A stretch of 64,000 nt of DNA, taken from contig NC_012669.1 in the NCBI RefSeq assembly GCF_000023105.1, positions 1,674,001 to 1,738,000 on the forward strand, given 5' to 3'. Under the pieces are notes generated by a model. That model was not told the origin of the DNA, made no database searches, and saw nothing but the letters and a program-made list of their open reading frames with translations. The DNA comes from Beutenbergia cavernae DSM 12333 (lineage in GTDB: Bacteria > Actinomycetota > Actinomycetes > Actinomycetales > Beutenbergiaceae). Made by a program: the position numbers and the translations under genes. Positions 50,729 through 59,892 of the stretch are shown piece after piece (the stretch's first letter is position 1; every line of letters starts with the position of its first letter).

Positions 50729-51585
50729 CGCGTCACCGCGCCGGGCAGCAGGTGGTCGACCCGCTCCAGCAGGAGGTCCGGCTGGAGCTCGGCCGGCAGG
50801 GCCTCCGCCTCGGCCCGCGTCGAGTCCCCGGTGAGCACCATCGCGGAGGCCATCCCGACGTCGGTCGCCATCCGGATGTCCGTCGGTAGCCGGTCGCCGA
50901 CCATCACGCACCGCGAGAGCGAGACATCCAGCCCGGCGAGCGCGGCATGCACCATCGCGGCGTCGGGCTTGCCCACGTTCTTGGTCAGCGTCACGCCGGT
51001 GCTCGCCTCGATCGCCGCCACGACCGCCGCCGCGTCGGGCTCACCCCGGCCGCCCGGCAGCGGGCAGTACGGGTCCGGGTTCGTGGTCACGAGGATCGCC
51101 CGCTGGTGCATCCACAGCGCGTCGAACGCCACCTGCAGCTTCGCGTACGTGAGCGTCCGGTCGTAGGAGGCGATCACGACGTCGACCCGCGACGCGTCAT
51201 CGCTCACCTCGAAGCCGGCCGCGAGCAGCGCGTCCACGAGCGGCCGCTCCGCGATCGGGAACACGACGGCGTCCGGGTGCTCCCGCTCGAGCCACCGCAC
51301 CATCGCCACGACCGTGTTCGTGACCTCCTCGAGCTCCGCCTCCAGGCCGAGCCCGCGCAGCTTCGTCACGTACGCCTCGGGGGAGCGGGTCGGGTTGTTC
51401 GACACGAACCGCACCGGGAGGGAACGACGGCGCAGCTCGGCCAGCAGGTCCGCCGCACCCGGGAGCAGCTGGTCGCCCAGGTAGATCGTGCCGTCGAGGT
51501 CGAACAGGTACGCGTCGTACAGCTCGTCGGCGCGCGGCCGCAGCGTCGCGGCACGGACGGCGTCCCGCGTCTCGGCGGTCAGCAC
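50725..51585 (-). CDS. HAD-IIA family phosphatase (NagD/glycerol-phosphatase-like)
   Basis: A 286-residue protein starting at GTG 51585, overlapping the RpiB stop by 7 bp. The HAD nucleophile and acid are Asp29 and Asp31 in [12 protein letters not shown]. Motif II is FVSNNPTRS and motif III/IV are [11 protein letters not shown] and [15 protein letters not shown]2-type cap lies between. Relatives remove phosphate from glycerol phosphate, p-nitrophenyl phosphate or nucleotides. Together with the G1P-dehydrogenase-like gene it may make a free polyol from a polyol phosphate, or be a salvage phosphatase. Confidence 0.9.
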   Translation of the reverse strand: MLTAETRDAVRAATLRPRADELYDAYLFDLDGTIYLGDQLLPGAADLLAELRRRSLPVRFVSNNPTRSPEAYVTKLRGLGLEAELEEVTNTVVAMVRWLEREHPDAVVFPIAERPLVDALLAAGFEVSDDASRVDVVIASYDRTLTYAKLQVAFDALWMHQRAILVTTNPDPYCPLPGGRGEPDAAAVVAAIEASTGVTLTKNVGKPDAAMVHAALAGLDVSLSRCVMVGDRLPTDIRMATDVGMASAMVLTGDSTRAEAEALPAELQPDLLLERVDHLLPGAVTR

Positions 51586-52049
51586 GCCCCGGTCCCGGCC
51601 TCGTACGTGTCGATCTCCGCCACCTTCGGCGCGGACGCCGACGTCGGGTCGAACGTCAGCGTCAGCCACTCCTCGGTGAGGGCGCGCGCGAGCTCCAGCC
51701 CGATCACCCGCTGGCCGAGGCAGAGCACCTGGGCGTCGTTCGACAGCACCGACCGCCGCACGGAGTAGACGTCGTGCGCCGTGACGGCCCGGACGCCCTT
51801 GACCTTGTTCGCGGAGATCGCCACGCCGAGCCCCGTGCCGCACACGAGCAGCGCCCGGTCCGCCTCGCCCGCGGCGACCCGGCGCGCGGCCTCGAACGCC
51901 ACGCTCGGATAGTTGGCGCCGTCGTCCGCGGCGGGTACTCCGACGTCCACGACGTCGCTCACCAGATCGCTCACGAAGAGATCCTGCTTGAGCGCCTCCT
52001 TGTAGTCGAACCCGGCTCCGTCCGAGCCCACCACCACGCGCCATGCCAT
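51579..52049 (-). CDS. RpiB/LacA/LacB family sugar-phosphate isomerase
   Basis: A 156-residue protein starting at ATG 52049 with AGGAGGA upstream; first gene of the leftward operon. Motifs [11 protein letters not shown] and the catalytic Cys in [16 protein letters not shown] match RpiB, followed by [18 protein letters not shown]. RpiB enzymes interconvert aldose and ketose phosphates (ribose/ribulose-5-P); relatives act on tetrose and allose phosphates. Tetritol- and pentitol-use clusters of actinobacteria carry such paralogues, so a C4 or C5 polyol-derived substrate is plausible. Confidence 0.92.
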   Translation of the reverse strand: MAWRVVVGSDGAGFDYKEALKQDLFVSDLVSDVVDVGVPAADDGANYPSVAFEAARRVAAGEADRALLVCGTGLGVAISANKVKGVRAVTAHDVYSVRRSVLSNDAQVLCLGQRVIGLELARALTEEWLTLTFDPTSASAPKVAEIDTYEAGTGAC

Positions 52050-52475
52050 GGCCGTTCCTCCTCGTCCGCGGGCGGGACGTCGTCCCGCGCCGTGCAGCTC
52101 TCTCGGCGACGACGACGGCGTCCGCACCTTGGCTGGTAAAACTCTCACAGACGGATTCGTGAACGCAAGGTCGTCTCGGCGTTGTCCGGACGGCGTGCGT
52201 GGCGGGGTCGGCGCCCCGTCCGGGCCGCGCAGAATCGCTGGTGAGAGGGCGGGGACGTCATCCCCCAAGTGGCGCGCGCCGGAGCCGGGCGCATCGTCCC
52301 GACGAGGTCCGGTCGCCGTCGCGGTGGTGAGACGTCCTTGCGCGCCGACCGACTCGAGGGATAACTTTCACGGACCGCGAGCCCGGGTGTTCCAGGACGC
52401 CGTAGCCGTCGCCACGGCCCCGGCGCGCGCCCGTTCGAAGTCACCCATCCGCAGTGCCGCGAGGAAGGCAGGACG
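52050..52475. promoter_or_regulatory. Divergent control region with two copies of a 17-bp motif
   Basis: Between the RpiB operon and the Ugp-like importer. AAAACTCTCACAGACGG (52138-52154) and ATAACTTTCACGGACCG (52361-52377) match at 13 of 17 positions in the same orientation, one near each gene start. They stand out as AT-richer islets. They are candidate operators for a shared regulator, most simply the DeoR-family protein at 58100-58942. No coding region was recognised here. Confidence 0.45.
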
Positions 52476-53435
52476 TTGGCCCACCAGGACGTGATCGCGG
52501 CGCCGCGCCCGCCCGCGACCGGAGCGCGGGAGGCCGCCGATCGGCGCCGCGGACGACGCCGGCGCGACAGGCGCGAGTACGCCCTGTTCGCGCTGCTCAT
52601 CTTCCCGAACGCCGTGCTCATCCTGACGTTCGAGTACTGGCCGGTGCTCTACAACGCGTTCCTGTCGATGACGAGCTGGAACATGATCTCGGGCACGCCC
52701 CAGTGGGTGGGATTCGCGAACTACGTCGACCTGCTGACGAGCCCCAACTTCCACCGGGTGCTGCTGAACACGGCCGTGTTCACGGGTGCGGTGGTGATCG
52801 GGAGCGTCGTGCTCGGCCTGCTGCTGGCGCTCCTGTTCAACCAGAAGCTGCACCTGCGCGGCGTCGTCCGGACGGCGGCGTTCTCGCCGTACGTCATCAG
52901 CGGCGCCGCCGTCGCGACGCTCTGGCTGTTCCTGTTCGACCCGAACTACGGGCTCTCGCGCCTGCTGTTCTCGCTGGTCGGGGCGGACTCGCCGCGCTGG
53001 GTCACCGACGCCCAGTGGGCGATGCCGGCGCTGATCATCGCGTACCTGTGGAAGGGCATGGGCTTCGTCGCGATCATCTACCTCGCCGGCCTGCAGGGGC
53101 TGCCCGAGGAGTACGACGAGGCGGCGCGCATCGACGGCGCCGGCCGCTGGGCGATCTTCCGCAGGATCACGCTGCCGCTGCTGTCGCCCGTCACGTTCTT
53201 CGTCATGGTCATCACGATCATCGGCACGTTCCAGGCCTACGACCTCATCGCCGTCATGACCGGCGGCGGGCCGGGGATCGCGACGACGACGCTGTCGTGG
53301 TTCATCTACGAGCGCGCCTTCAAGGCGTCCGACGCCGGGGGCGCGGCGGCCGCGGCGATGATCCTCTTCGTCATCCTCCTCGCGGTCACTGCCCTGCAGA
53401 ACGCCTACTCCCAGCGCAAGGTGCACTACCAATGA
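52476..53435 (+). CDS. ABC sugar/glycerol-phosphate importer permease, UgpA type
   Basis: A 319-residue protein from TTG 52476 with GAGGAAGG upstream. An Arg-rich N-terminus precedes six membrane spans; the EAA loop reads EYDEAARIDGAGRWAIFRRI. The order permease-permease-SBP with a glycerophosphodiesterase downstream resembles ugpAEB-ugpQ, but general sugar importers look the same. ATGA overlap with the next permease. Confidence 0.9.
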   Translation: MAHQDVIAAPRPPATGAREAADRRRGRRRRDRREYALFALLIFPNAVLILTFEYWPVLYNAFLSMTSWNMISGTPQWVGFANYVDLLTSPNFHRVLLNTAVFTGAVVIGSVVLGLLLALLFNQKLHLRGVVRTAAFSPYVISGAAVATLWLFLFDPNYGLSRLLFSLVGADSPRWVTDAQWAMPALIIAYLWKGMGFVAIIYLAGLQGLPEEYDEAARIDGAGRWAIFRRITLPLLSPVTFFVMVITIIGTFQAYDLIAVMTGGGPGIATTTLSWFIYERAFKASDAGGAAAAAMILFVILLAVTALQNAYSQRKVHYQ

Positions 53436-54343
53436 GCGCAGCGATCCCGCTCCTGAAGGAGGGCCAGGACGACCCCGCCCTCGACGGCCCGCCGCCGCCC
53501 CGCCGGCGCGGTGCGATGACCGACTCCAGGCTCCGCCGCGTGCTGCTGTACGCCGCGCTCGTCGTCGCCGGGCTCACGTTCCTCGTGCCTGTCTACTGGC
53601 TGTTCTCCTCGGCGGTGAAGGAGAACTCGGACATCTACCAGTACCCGCCGCAATGGCTGCCGTGGCCGCCGGTCATCGAGAACTTCGGCGACGCGTGGGC
53701 CGCCGCCCCGTTCAACCACTTCCTGGTGAACTCGCTGATCGTCACGGTGGTCGGGGCGTCGATCAAGCTCGTCAACGCGTCGCTCACGGCGTACGCGTTC
53801 GTCTACCTGCGGTTCCCCGCGAAGAACCTCGTGTTCCTGCTCATGCTCGGCTCCCTCATGGTGCCGGGGAACGTCACGCTCATCGTCAACTACATCACGA
53901 TGGCCAACCTCGGCTGGATCAACACCTACCTCGGACTGATCCTCCCGAGCGCGGGGAGCGTGTTCGGGATGTTCCTGCTCCGGCAGTACATGCTGACGCT
54001 CCCGTCGGACATCACGGAGGCGGCCGCCGTCGACGGCGCCGGTCACATGCGCAAGCTGTTCCAGATCGTCCTGCCCATGTGCAAACCAATGCTCGTCACG
54101 GTGGGCGTGATCGCCGTCGTCGACATGTGGAACGACTTCATCTGGCCGCTCATCGTCACGAACACGGTCGAGATGCGCACGCTCCCGATCGGGCTGCTCT
54201 ACCTCCGCTCGGCGGAGGGCTACAACGACTGGGGCGCGATCATGGCCGGCACCGTGATCGTGGCCCTGCCGATGCTCGTGCTCTTCCTGTTCACGCAGCG
54301 GCACATCGCCCGCGGCCTCACCGCCGGCGCCGTCAAGGGATGA
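53432..54343 (+). CDS. ABC sugar/glycerol-phosphate importer permease, UgpE type
   Basis: A 303-residue protein with ATGA overlap to the first permease. A Pro/Arg-rich cytoplasmic tail is followed by six spans; the EAA loop reads DITEAAAVDGAGHMRKLFQI and the C-terminus RGLTAGAVKG. Partner of the 52476 permease for the binding protein encoded at 54388. No ATPase gene follows. Confidence 0.9.
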   Translation: MSAAIPLLKEGQDDPALDGPPPPRRRGAMTDSRLRRVLLYAALVVAGLTFLVPVYWLFSSAVKENSDIYQYPPQWLPWPPVIENFGDAWAAAPFNHFLVNSLIVTVVGASIKLVNASLTAYAFVYLRFPAKNLVFLLMLGSLMVPGNVTLIVNYITMANLGWINTYLGLILPSAGSVFGMFLLRQYMLTLPSDITEAAAVDGAGHMRKLFQIVLPMCKPMLVTVGVIAVVDMWNDFIWPLIVTNTVEMRTLPIGLLYLRSAEGYNDWGAIMAGTVIVALPMLVLFLFTQRHIARGLTAGAVKG

Positions 54344-54387
54344 GCGTGCCGCACGCCCCGGACACCCCGCCTCGAAAGGACACACCC

Positions 54388-55743
54388 ATGACCCGCAGTC
54401 CCTTCGGTTCCCCGAGCCGCCGCACGTTCCTCGGCCTCGGCGCGGCCGGTCTCAGCGCGCCCCTCCTCGCCTCGTGCGCGGGCGGCGGCTCCTCCGGCGA
54501 GCTGGGCTCGGTGGACCTCAACGTGCCGTCCGCGTTCTCCGGCCGCGAGGTGAACATCGCCGTGTGGAGCTCGATGAGCGGCAACAACGGCGAGGTGCTG
54601 CAGGGCCTCGTCACGCAGTTCAACGAGTCCCAGGAGGACATCTACGCCGAGCTGCAGTTCCAGGGCGCGTACGAGGAGGCCGGCCCGAAGGTCACGGCCG
54701 CGCTGCAGGCCAAGGCCGTGCCCGACGTCATGATGTTCGCCGACACGTGGTGGGCGCGGTTCATGCTCAACGACGTGCTCGAGCCGCTGGACGACTACTT
54801 CACCGACGACTTCAACGGCGACGCGTACCTGCCGTCGCTGTTCCAGGAGGGCGTCGTGGACGGCAGCACGTACTGGCTCTCGTACGGGCGCAGCACGCCG
54901 CTCTTCTACTACAACAAGGACCAGTTCGCGCAGGCCGGGTTGCCGGACCGCGGGCCCGAGACGTGGTCGGAGCTGCTGGAGTGGGCGCCCGCCCTCAACG
55001 CCATCCAGGTCTCCGGGAAGGCGCTCGCGACCCACGCGTTCAGCTCGGGCGACGACTGGCCGTTCATGGCGCTGATCTGGGCGTTCGGCGGCCGGATCTC
55101 CGACGGGCTCGACGTGCAGATCGACGGCGACGCTGCCGTCGAGGCGGGCACGTGGGCGCAGGACTTCGTGTTCGAGCACGGCTACGGCTACCTCGCCCAG
55201 GCACCGACGACCGACTTCGGCGCCGGCGTCGTCGCGACGACCGTCGGCTCGACGGCGTCCCTGCGCGGCATCTACGAGGAGTCCGACTTCGAGGTGGGCG
55301 CGTCGTTCCTCCCGCAGGAGGTGACCACCGGCGTGCCGACCGGCGGCAACGGCTTCTCGATGTTCAGCGGTGTCCCGGACGAGCGCAAGCAGGCCGGCTT
55401 CGAGCTGCTGACGTTCCTCGGCCGGCCGGACAACGCCGCCGCGTGGACGCTAGGCACCGGGTACCTGCCGATCGTGACGGCGTCGCAGGAGGAGCCGGAG
55501 CTCGCCCAGGTGCTGGCCGACGACCCGAACTTCTCGGTGGCCGCGGACCAGCTCGAGCTCGCGCAGCCCACGGACGCCGTGCGCATCTTCGTCACGGACT
55601 CCACGAGCACGATCATCGGCGGCATCCAGGAGGTCCTCTCCGACCGCAGCAAGGACGTGGCGACGACGTTCGGCGGCGTCGCCGGCCAGCTGCGGCAGGG
55701 CGCCGAGGACATCCAGGACTCCTACGACCGCTGGTACGGCTGA
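54388..55743 (+). CDS. ABC importer solute-binding lipoprotein, UgpB-like
   Basis: A 451-residue protein with a Tat-type signal (SRRTFLGLGAAG, RR at 11-12) and lipobox LLASC (Cys30); start ATG 54388 after AAAGGA. Mature sequence NIAVWSSMSGNNGEVLQGLV, FNESQEDIYAELQFQGAYEE and KVTAALQAKAVPDVMMFADTW is close to UgpB glycerol-3-phosphate-binding proteins. The Tyr/Trp-rich YWLSYGRSTPLFYYNKD and late GGNGFSMFSGVPDERKQAGF are typical. Supports uptake of glycerol-3-phosphate or a glycerophosphodiester, or a sugar of similar size. Confidence 0.9.
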   Translation: MTRSPFGSPSRRTFLGLGAAGLSAPLLASCAGGGSSGELGSVDLNVPSAFSGREVNIAVWSSMSGNNGEVLQGLVTQFNESQEDIYAELQFQGAYEEAGPKVTAALQAKAVPDVMMFADTWWARFMLNDVLEPLDDYFTDDFNGDAYLPSLFQEGVVDGSTYWLSYGRSTPLFYYNKDQFAQAGLPDRGPETWSELLEWAPALNAIQVSGKALATHAFSSGDDWPFMALIWAFGGRISDGLDVQIDGDAAVEAGTWAQDFVFEHGYGYLAQAPTTDFGAGVVATTVGSTASLRGIYEESDFEVGASFLPQEVTTGVPTGGNGFSMFSGVPDERKQAGFELLTFLGRPDNAAAWTLGTGYLPIVTASQEEPELAQVLADDPNFSVAADQLELAQPTDAVRIFVTDSTSTIIGGIQEVLSDRSKDVATTFGGVAGQLRQGAEDIQDSYDRWYG

Positions 55744-55799
55744 GCACCGGCCGCGACCTCCCGCCCGCCCGACCCACGACCGAAGGAGACCGAACCCGC

Positions 55800-56528
55800 A
55801 TGCCCGTCATCGCCGTCGGCCACCGGGGAGCCGCAGCCCTGGCCCCCGAGAACACGCTCGCCTCGTTCGCGCGAGCGGAGGAGATCGGGGTCAACCAGCT
55901 CGAGCTCGACCTCCAGACCAGCAGCGACGGGCACGTCGTCGTCATCCACGACGCGAGCGTCGACCGGACGACGAACGGGACGGGCGCCGTCGCCGACCTG
56001 ACGTTCGAGCAGCTGCGGGTGCTCGACGCCGGCGACGGGGCCACGATCCCGACGTTCGCCGAGGTGCTCGACGCGACGAGCGTCTCGCTCCAGGTGGAGA
56101 TCAAGGCCACGACGGCGATCGAGCCCGCCGTCGAGCTGCTGCGGCAGCGTCCCGAGGACGCCCGGCGGTGCGAGCCGACGTCGTTCGACGCCGCGACGGT
56201 GGGTCGCTTGGCCGAGCTGCTGCCGGACGCGTGCGTCGGGCTCATCCGCAAGGTCGCCGGACCCGACGTGCTCGACGAGGCGGCCTCGCTCGGCGCCCGG
56301 CGGGTGCTCGTGGGCCTCGAGAGCGCCGACGAGGCGTTCGTGCGGGCAGCGCGGGAGCGCGGGTTCCGGGTGGACCTGTGGCCGATCCGCACCGCCGACG
56401 ACGTACGCCGGGTCGTGGAGCTCGGCGCCGACGGGTTCACCCTCGACGACCCGCGGCTGGTCGCCGACGCCGGGTTCCGGATGACGCCGGACGGGCTCGT
56501 CGGCGTCGACGTCCCCGCCCGGTCCTGA
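55800..56528 (+). CDS. Glycerophosphodiester phosphodiesterase
   Basis: A 242-residue protein starting at ATG 55800 with GAAGGAG upstream. GDPD hallmarks: VGHRGAAALAPENTLASF at the start, the metal-binding ELDLQTSSDGHVVVIHDASVDRT and VEIKAT. No signal peptide, so it acts inside the cell on imported glycerophosphodiesters, yielding sn-glycerol-3-phosphate and an alcohol. In the Ugp system the equivalent enzyme is UgpQ. It follows the importer genes by 56 bp and precedes the FGGY kinase by 15 bp. Confidence 0.92.
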   Translation: MPVIAVGHRGAAALAPENTLASFARAEEIGVNQLELDLQTSSDGHVVVIHDASVDRTTNGTGAVADLTFEQLRVLDAGDGATIPTFAEVLDATSVSLQVEIKATTAIEPAVELLRQRPEDARRCEPTSFDAATVGRLAELLPDACVGLIRKVAGPDVLDEAASLGARRVLVGLESADEAFVRAARERGFRVDLWPIRTADDVRRVVELGADGFTLDDPRLVADAGFRMTPDGLVGVDVPARS

Positions 56529-56543
56529 GGCCGGGCGGCCGCG

Positions 56544-58118
56544 ATGGGAGGCTCCGGCGGGCCGTACGTCCTGGGGCTCGACTTCGGCACGGAGAGCTGC
56601 CGCGCCGCGGTGTTCGACGTCGCCGGTCGCGCCGTCGGCATCGCCGCCGTCCCGTACCCCACGGGCTACCCGCAGCCCGGGTGGGCGGAGCAGGACCCGC
56701 AGCATTGGTGGGAGGCGGCGTGCACTGCTGTGCGACGCGCCCTGGCCGAGTCCGGGCTGAGCGGGAGCGAGATCGCGGGGCTGGCGTGCGACGCGACGTC
56801 GCTCACGCTCGTGGCGACGGACGCCGCCGGCACCCCGTTGCGCCCCGCGATCCTGTGGATGGACGTGCGCGCCGTCGAGCAGGCCGCGCGCGCCGACGCC
56901 TCCCGCTCGACCGCCCGCCGCTACAACGGCGGCGGCACGATGCCGGCGAGCGCCGAGTGGTACCCGTTCAAGGCGGCCTGGCTCAAGGAGCACGAGCCGG
57001 ACGTGTACTCCCGGGCCGCGCACCTCGTCGACGCGGCCGACTGGATCACGTTCCGGCTCACGGGTGAGTGGACCGTCAACCTCAACTCCGCCGCGCTGCG
57101 CATGTACTACGACGGCGACAACGGTGGCTGGCCGGAGGACCTGTACGACGACGTCGGCGTCGGCGACGTGCTCGGCAAGCTCACCGGGCCGGTGCTGGCG
57201 CCGGGCGCGCCGGTGGGCGAGCTGACCGACGACGCCGCGGCGGCACTCGGCCTGCCGGCGGGCGTGCCCGTGGCCCAGGGCGTGATCGACGCGTGGGCCG
57301 GCCAGATCGGTCTGGGCGTCCTGGCACCCGGCCGCATGGCGCTCATCACCGGGTCCTCGCACGTGTTCACGGGCCAGTCCGCCGAGCCGATCTCCGGCCC
57401 GGGCTTCTTCGGCGCGTACACCGACGGCGTCGTGCCCGGCGAGTACACGGTGGAGGGCGGCCAGGCCTCGACCGGCTCGGTGCTCAAGTGGTTCGTGGAG
57501 CACTTCGCTCCGGACGTCCGGTCCGCCTCCGCGAGGAACGGCACGAGCCCGTACGACGTCCTGAACGAGCGCGCCCGCCACCTGCCGCCGGGAGCCGAGG
57601 GCGTCGTCGTCAACGAGTACTTCCAGGGCAACCGCACGCCGTACACGGACGGCGACGCCCGCGGGATGATCTGGGGCCTGAGCCTGCATCACGGCCCGGA
57701 GCACGTGTACCGGGCGATCCAGGAGGGCGTCTGCTACGGCACGGAGCACATCCGTCGCGTCATGGCCGACGCCGGGCACGAGGTGCACGCGATCGTCGCC
57801 GGGGGCGGGGCCACGCGCAGCCGGGACTGGATGCAGATGCACGCCGACGTCACGGGCGTGCCGATCACGCTGACGCACGTGCCCGACGCGACGGCGCTCG
57901 GCACGTGCGTGCTCGCGGCAGCAGGTGCCGGGTTGTTCGGCTCGGTGCGCGACGCCGCGGCTGCCATGGTCCGCACCGCCGACGTCCTCGAGCCCGATCC
58001 CGACCGGCACGAGGAGTACGGCTTCTTCGTGGACCGCTACGTCGAGGCCTACCCGCTGCTGCGCGAGCCGATCCACGCCGTGGCCGCCCGCGTGGCGGAT
58101 CAGGCCTCCAGCGCCTGA
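56544..58118 (+). CDS. FGGY-family carbohydrate kinase
   Basis: A 524-residue protein starting at ATG 56544. Both actin-fold domains are present: LGLDFGTESCRAAVFD (phosphate 1), WMDVRAVEQA, GVIDAWAGQIGLG, and the ADP-binding IVAGGGATRSRDWMQMHADV then TALGTCVLAA. By eye it falls with ribulokinase-like and tetritol-kinase members rather than glycerol kinase. It phosphorylates a C4-C5 polyol or ketose, fitting the RpiB gene nearby. Its last 19 bp overlap the convergent DeoR gene. Confidence 0.92.
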   Translation: MGGSGGPYVLGLDFGTESCRAAVFDVAGRAVGIAAVPYPTGYPQPGWAEQDPQHWWEAACTAVRRALAESGLSGSEIAGLACDATSLTLVATDAAGTPLRPAILWMDVRAVEQAARADASRSTARRYNGGGTMPASAEWYPFKAAWLKEHEPDVYSRAAHLVDAADWITFRLTGEWTVNLNSAALRMYYDGDNGGWPEDLYDDVGVGDVLGKLTGPVLAPGAPVGELTDDAAAALGLPAGVPVAQGVIDAWAGQIGLGVLAPGRMALITGSSHVFTGQSAEPISGPGFFGAYTDGVVPGEYTVEGGQASTGSVLKWFVEHFAPDVRSASARNGTSPYDVLNERARHLPPGAEGVVVNEYFQGNRTPYTDGDARGMIWGLSLHHGPEHVYRAIQEGVCYGTEHIRRVMADAGHEVHAIVAGGGATRSRDWMQMHADVTGVPITLTHVPDATALGTCVLAAAGAGLFGSVRDAAAAMVRTADVLEPDPDRHEEYGFFVDRYVEAYPLLREPIHAVAARVADQASSA

Positions 58119-58942
58119 TCCTCGCTCGCTCGGGCCGCCTTCACGATCCGCGTGGGCACGTGCTCCGAGACAGCCGCGACGAACTCCGGGTCGTCCGGGT
58201 CCGTGAGCAGCAGCTCGTCGAAGTCGCGGGTGGGCGCCAGCCGGTGCAACGCCGTCCGCCGGATCTTCGTCGGGTCCATGAGGAGCACCCGCTCGTCGGC
58301 CGCCGCCATCATGGCGCGCTTCATGAGCACGATGTCCTGGTCCTGGTGATAGGTCTCGTCCGGCGTCATCGCCGACGTGCTCAGCACCGCCAGGTTCGCC
58401 CGCAGCCCCTGCGTCATCGCGACGGCGTCGATGCCGAAGAACGCGTCGTGGACGGTGCTGTACCGACCGCCGATCATGATGAGGCTGACGCCGTCGCACG
58501 AGCGCAGCGTGTGCAGGATGGGCTGGTAGTTCGTGATGACGGTGAGCGGCACGTCGTCCAGGCGCGCGATGCGGCGCGCGAGGAACACGTTCGTCGACGA
58601 CGTGTCGAGCATGACCGACATGCCGGGCTCGATCCGCTCCAGCACGGCCTCGGCGAGGGCGTCCTTGTGCTCGGACTGGTAGTGCAGGCGGAACGCCGAG
58701 CTGCTCTCGAACACGGACGACGCCTTCGCGGAGACACCGCCGTGGAACTTGCGGATCAGCCCCCGCCGCGCGAGCTCGTCCAGGTCACGGTGCACGGTCA
58801 TGATGCTGGCGCCCGAGACCTCGGTGAGCTCGTGCGGGGTGGCCACCCCCTTGGCGAGGACGTAGGAGGCGATGAGCTCCTGGCGCTCCTGCCGGGCGCG
58901 GTCCCGTGCCGAGGGGCGCCGGCCGGCGTGCGACGAGCTCAT
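58100..58942 (-). CDS. DeoR-family transcriptional regulator
   Basis: A 280-residue protein starting at ATG 58942. The N-terminal DeoR helix-turn-helix reads TPHELTEVSGASIMTVHRDL then DELARRGLIRKFHGG. The C-terminal ISOCOT-fold sensor has ASSVFESSSAFR, SVMLDTSSTNVFLA, ITNYQPILHTLR and LMDPTKIRRTAL. DeoR proteins of this type sense phosphorylated sugars. It faces the kinase gene and probably regulates the importer, kinase and RpiB operons, perhaps through the paired 17-bp motifs at 52138 and 52361. Confidence 0.92.
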   Translation of the reverse strand: MSSSHAGRRPSARDRARQERQELIASYVLAKGVATPHELTEVSGASIMTVHRDLDELARRGLIRKFHGGVSAKASSVFESSSAFRLHYQSEHKDALAEAVLERIEPGMSVMLDTSSTNVFLARRIARLDDVPLTVITNYQPILHTLRSCDGVSLIMIGGRYSTVHDAFFGIDAVAMTQGLRANLAVLSTSAMTPDETYHQDQDIVLMKRAMMAAADERVLLMDPTKIRRTALHRLAPTRDFDELLLTDPDDPEFVAAVSEHVPTRIVKAARASEDQALEA

Positions 58943-58989
58943 GGATCCGTCTCCGCTCCCGGACTCCGCGTCCGGAGCCCAGTTTATGG

Positions 58990-59892
58990 TCAGCCCACGG
59001 CGACGTGGGGCCGAAGCCCCAGCACCTCCAGCCGAGCGGCGAGGTCGCGCAGCGCGTCGGCCTCGAGCGTGGGGACCGGGCGCGCCGCGCGCGGCGACCC
59101 ACCGCGCAGGATCGCCACGGCCGCCTTGATCGCCGACAGCCCCGTGGCGCCGTCGGCGAGAGCCGCGATCTCGCCGATCCGCGCCACGGCGGCCGCCCGC
59201 GCGTCGTCGTCGCCCGCCTCCAGCGCCGCCCGCAGCAGCCCCGGTTCGATGTTCTCGAGCCCGCTCACGAAGCCGTCCGCGCCCGCGGCCCGGTACTCGA
59301 GGACGGCGGCGTCGTCGGTGCCACGGAGCACCGTGAACGACGGCGACCGCAGCGCGAGCAGCTCCGTGAAGTACTCGCGGGAGGGGCCGCTGTCCTTGAT
59401 GCCGACGACGTTCTCGTGCTCCGCCAGCGTCGCGACGAGGTCCACGGTCAGCGGCACGTGCGTGTTCTGCGGGATGTTGTACAGCACCACCGGCACCGCA
59501 GCGGCGTCGGCCGCCCGCCGGAAGTAGTCGAGCAGCCCCGCCGGGGTGGTCGCGTAGTAGAACGGAGCGCACACGGCGACGTGCGTGACGCCGTCGGCCA
59601 CCCGCCGCAGGTTGCGGCGCGTCCGCGCCCACCCCGCGCCCCCGACGCCCAGCACGATCTGGCCGCCCGCGTCCCCCACCTCCGACAGGACGACGTCGAC
59701 GAGCTCGTCGGCGACGGCGTCGTCGAGCACCGGCAGCTCGCCGGTGGTCCCGAGCGCCATGAGTCCGTCGACGTGGGGGAGGACGGCACGGACGTGAGCG
59801 GCGAGGACCTCACGGTCGAGGCGCTCGTCGTCGGTCAGGGGCGTGACGATCGGGCAGATGACGCCGGTGGGGCCGGCGTGGTTGCTGCTCAT
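58990..59892 (-). CDS. DapA/NanA-family aldolase (dihydrodipicolinate synthase superfamily)
   Basis: A 300-residue TIM-barrel class I aldolase; ATG 59892 overlaps the sialidase-like gene's stop. The Schiff-base Lys166 is in GIKDSG, the catalytic Tyr138 in LYNIPQNT, and the substrate loop GTTGELPVL is at residues 48-56 (TTGE, as in this superfamily). True DapA is unlikely here. With a sialidase-fold protein and an importer directly upstream, a lyase for sialic acid or a 2-keto-3-deoxy sugar acid is more probable. It is the last gene of the operon entering from the right edge. Confidence 0.9.
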   Translation of the reverse strand: MSSNHAGPTGVICPIVTPLTDDERLDREVLAAHVRAVLPHVDGLMALGTTGELPVLDDAVADELVDVVLSEVGDAGGQIVLGVGGAGWARTRRNLRRVADGVTHVAVCAPFYYATTPAGLLDYFRRAADAAAVPVVLYNIPQNTHVPLTVDLVATLAEHENVVGIKDSGPSREYFTELLALRSPSFTVLRGTDDAAVLEYRAAGADGFVSGLENIEPGLLRAALEAGDDDARAAAVARIGEIAALADGATGLSAIKAAVAILRGGSPRAARPVPTLEADALRDLAARLEVLGLRPHVAVG

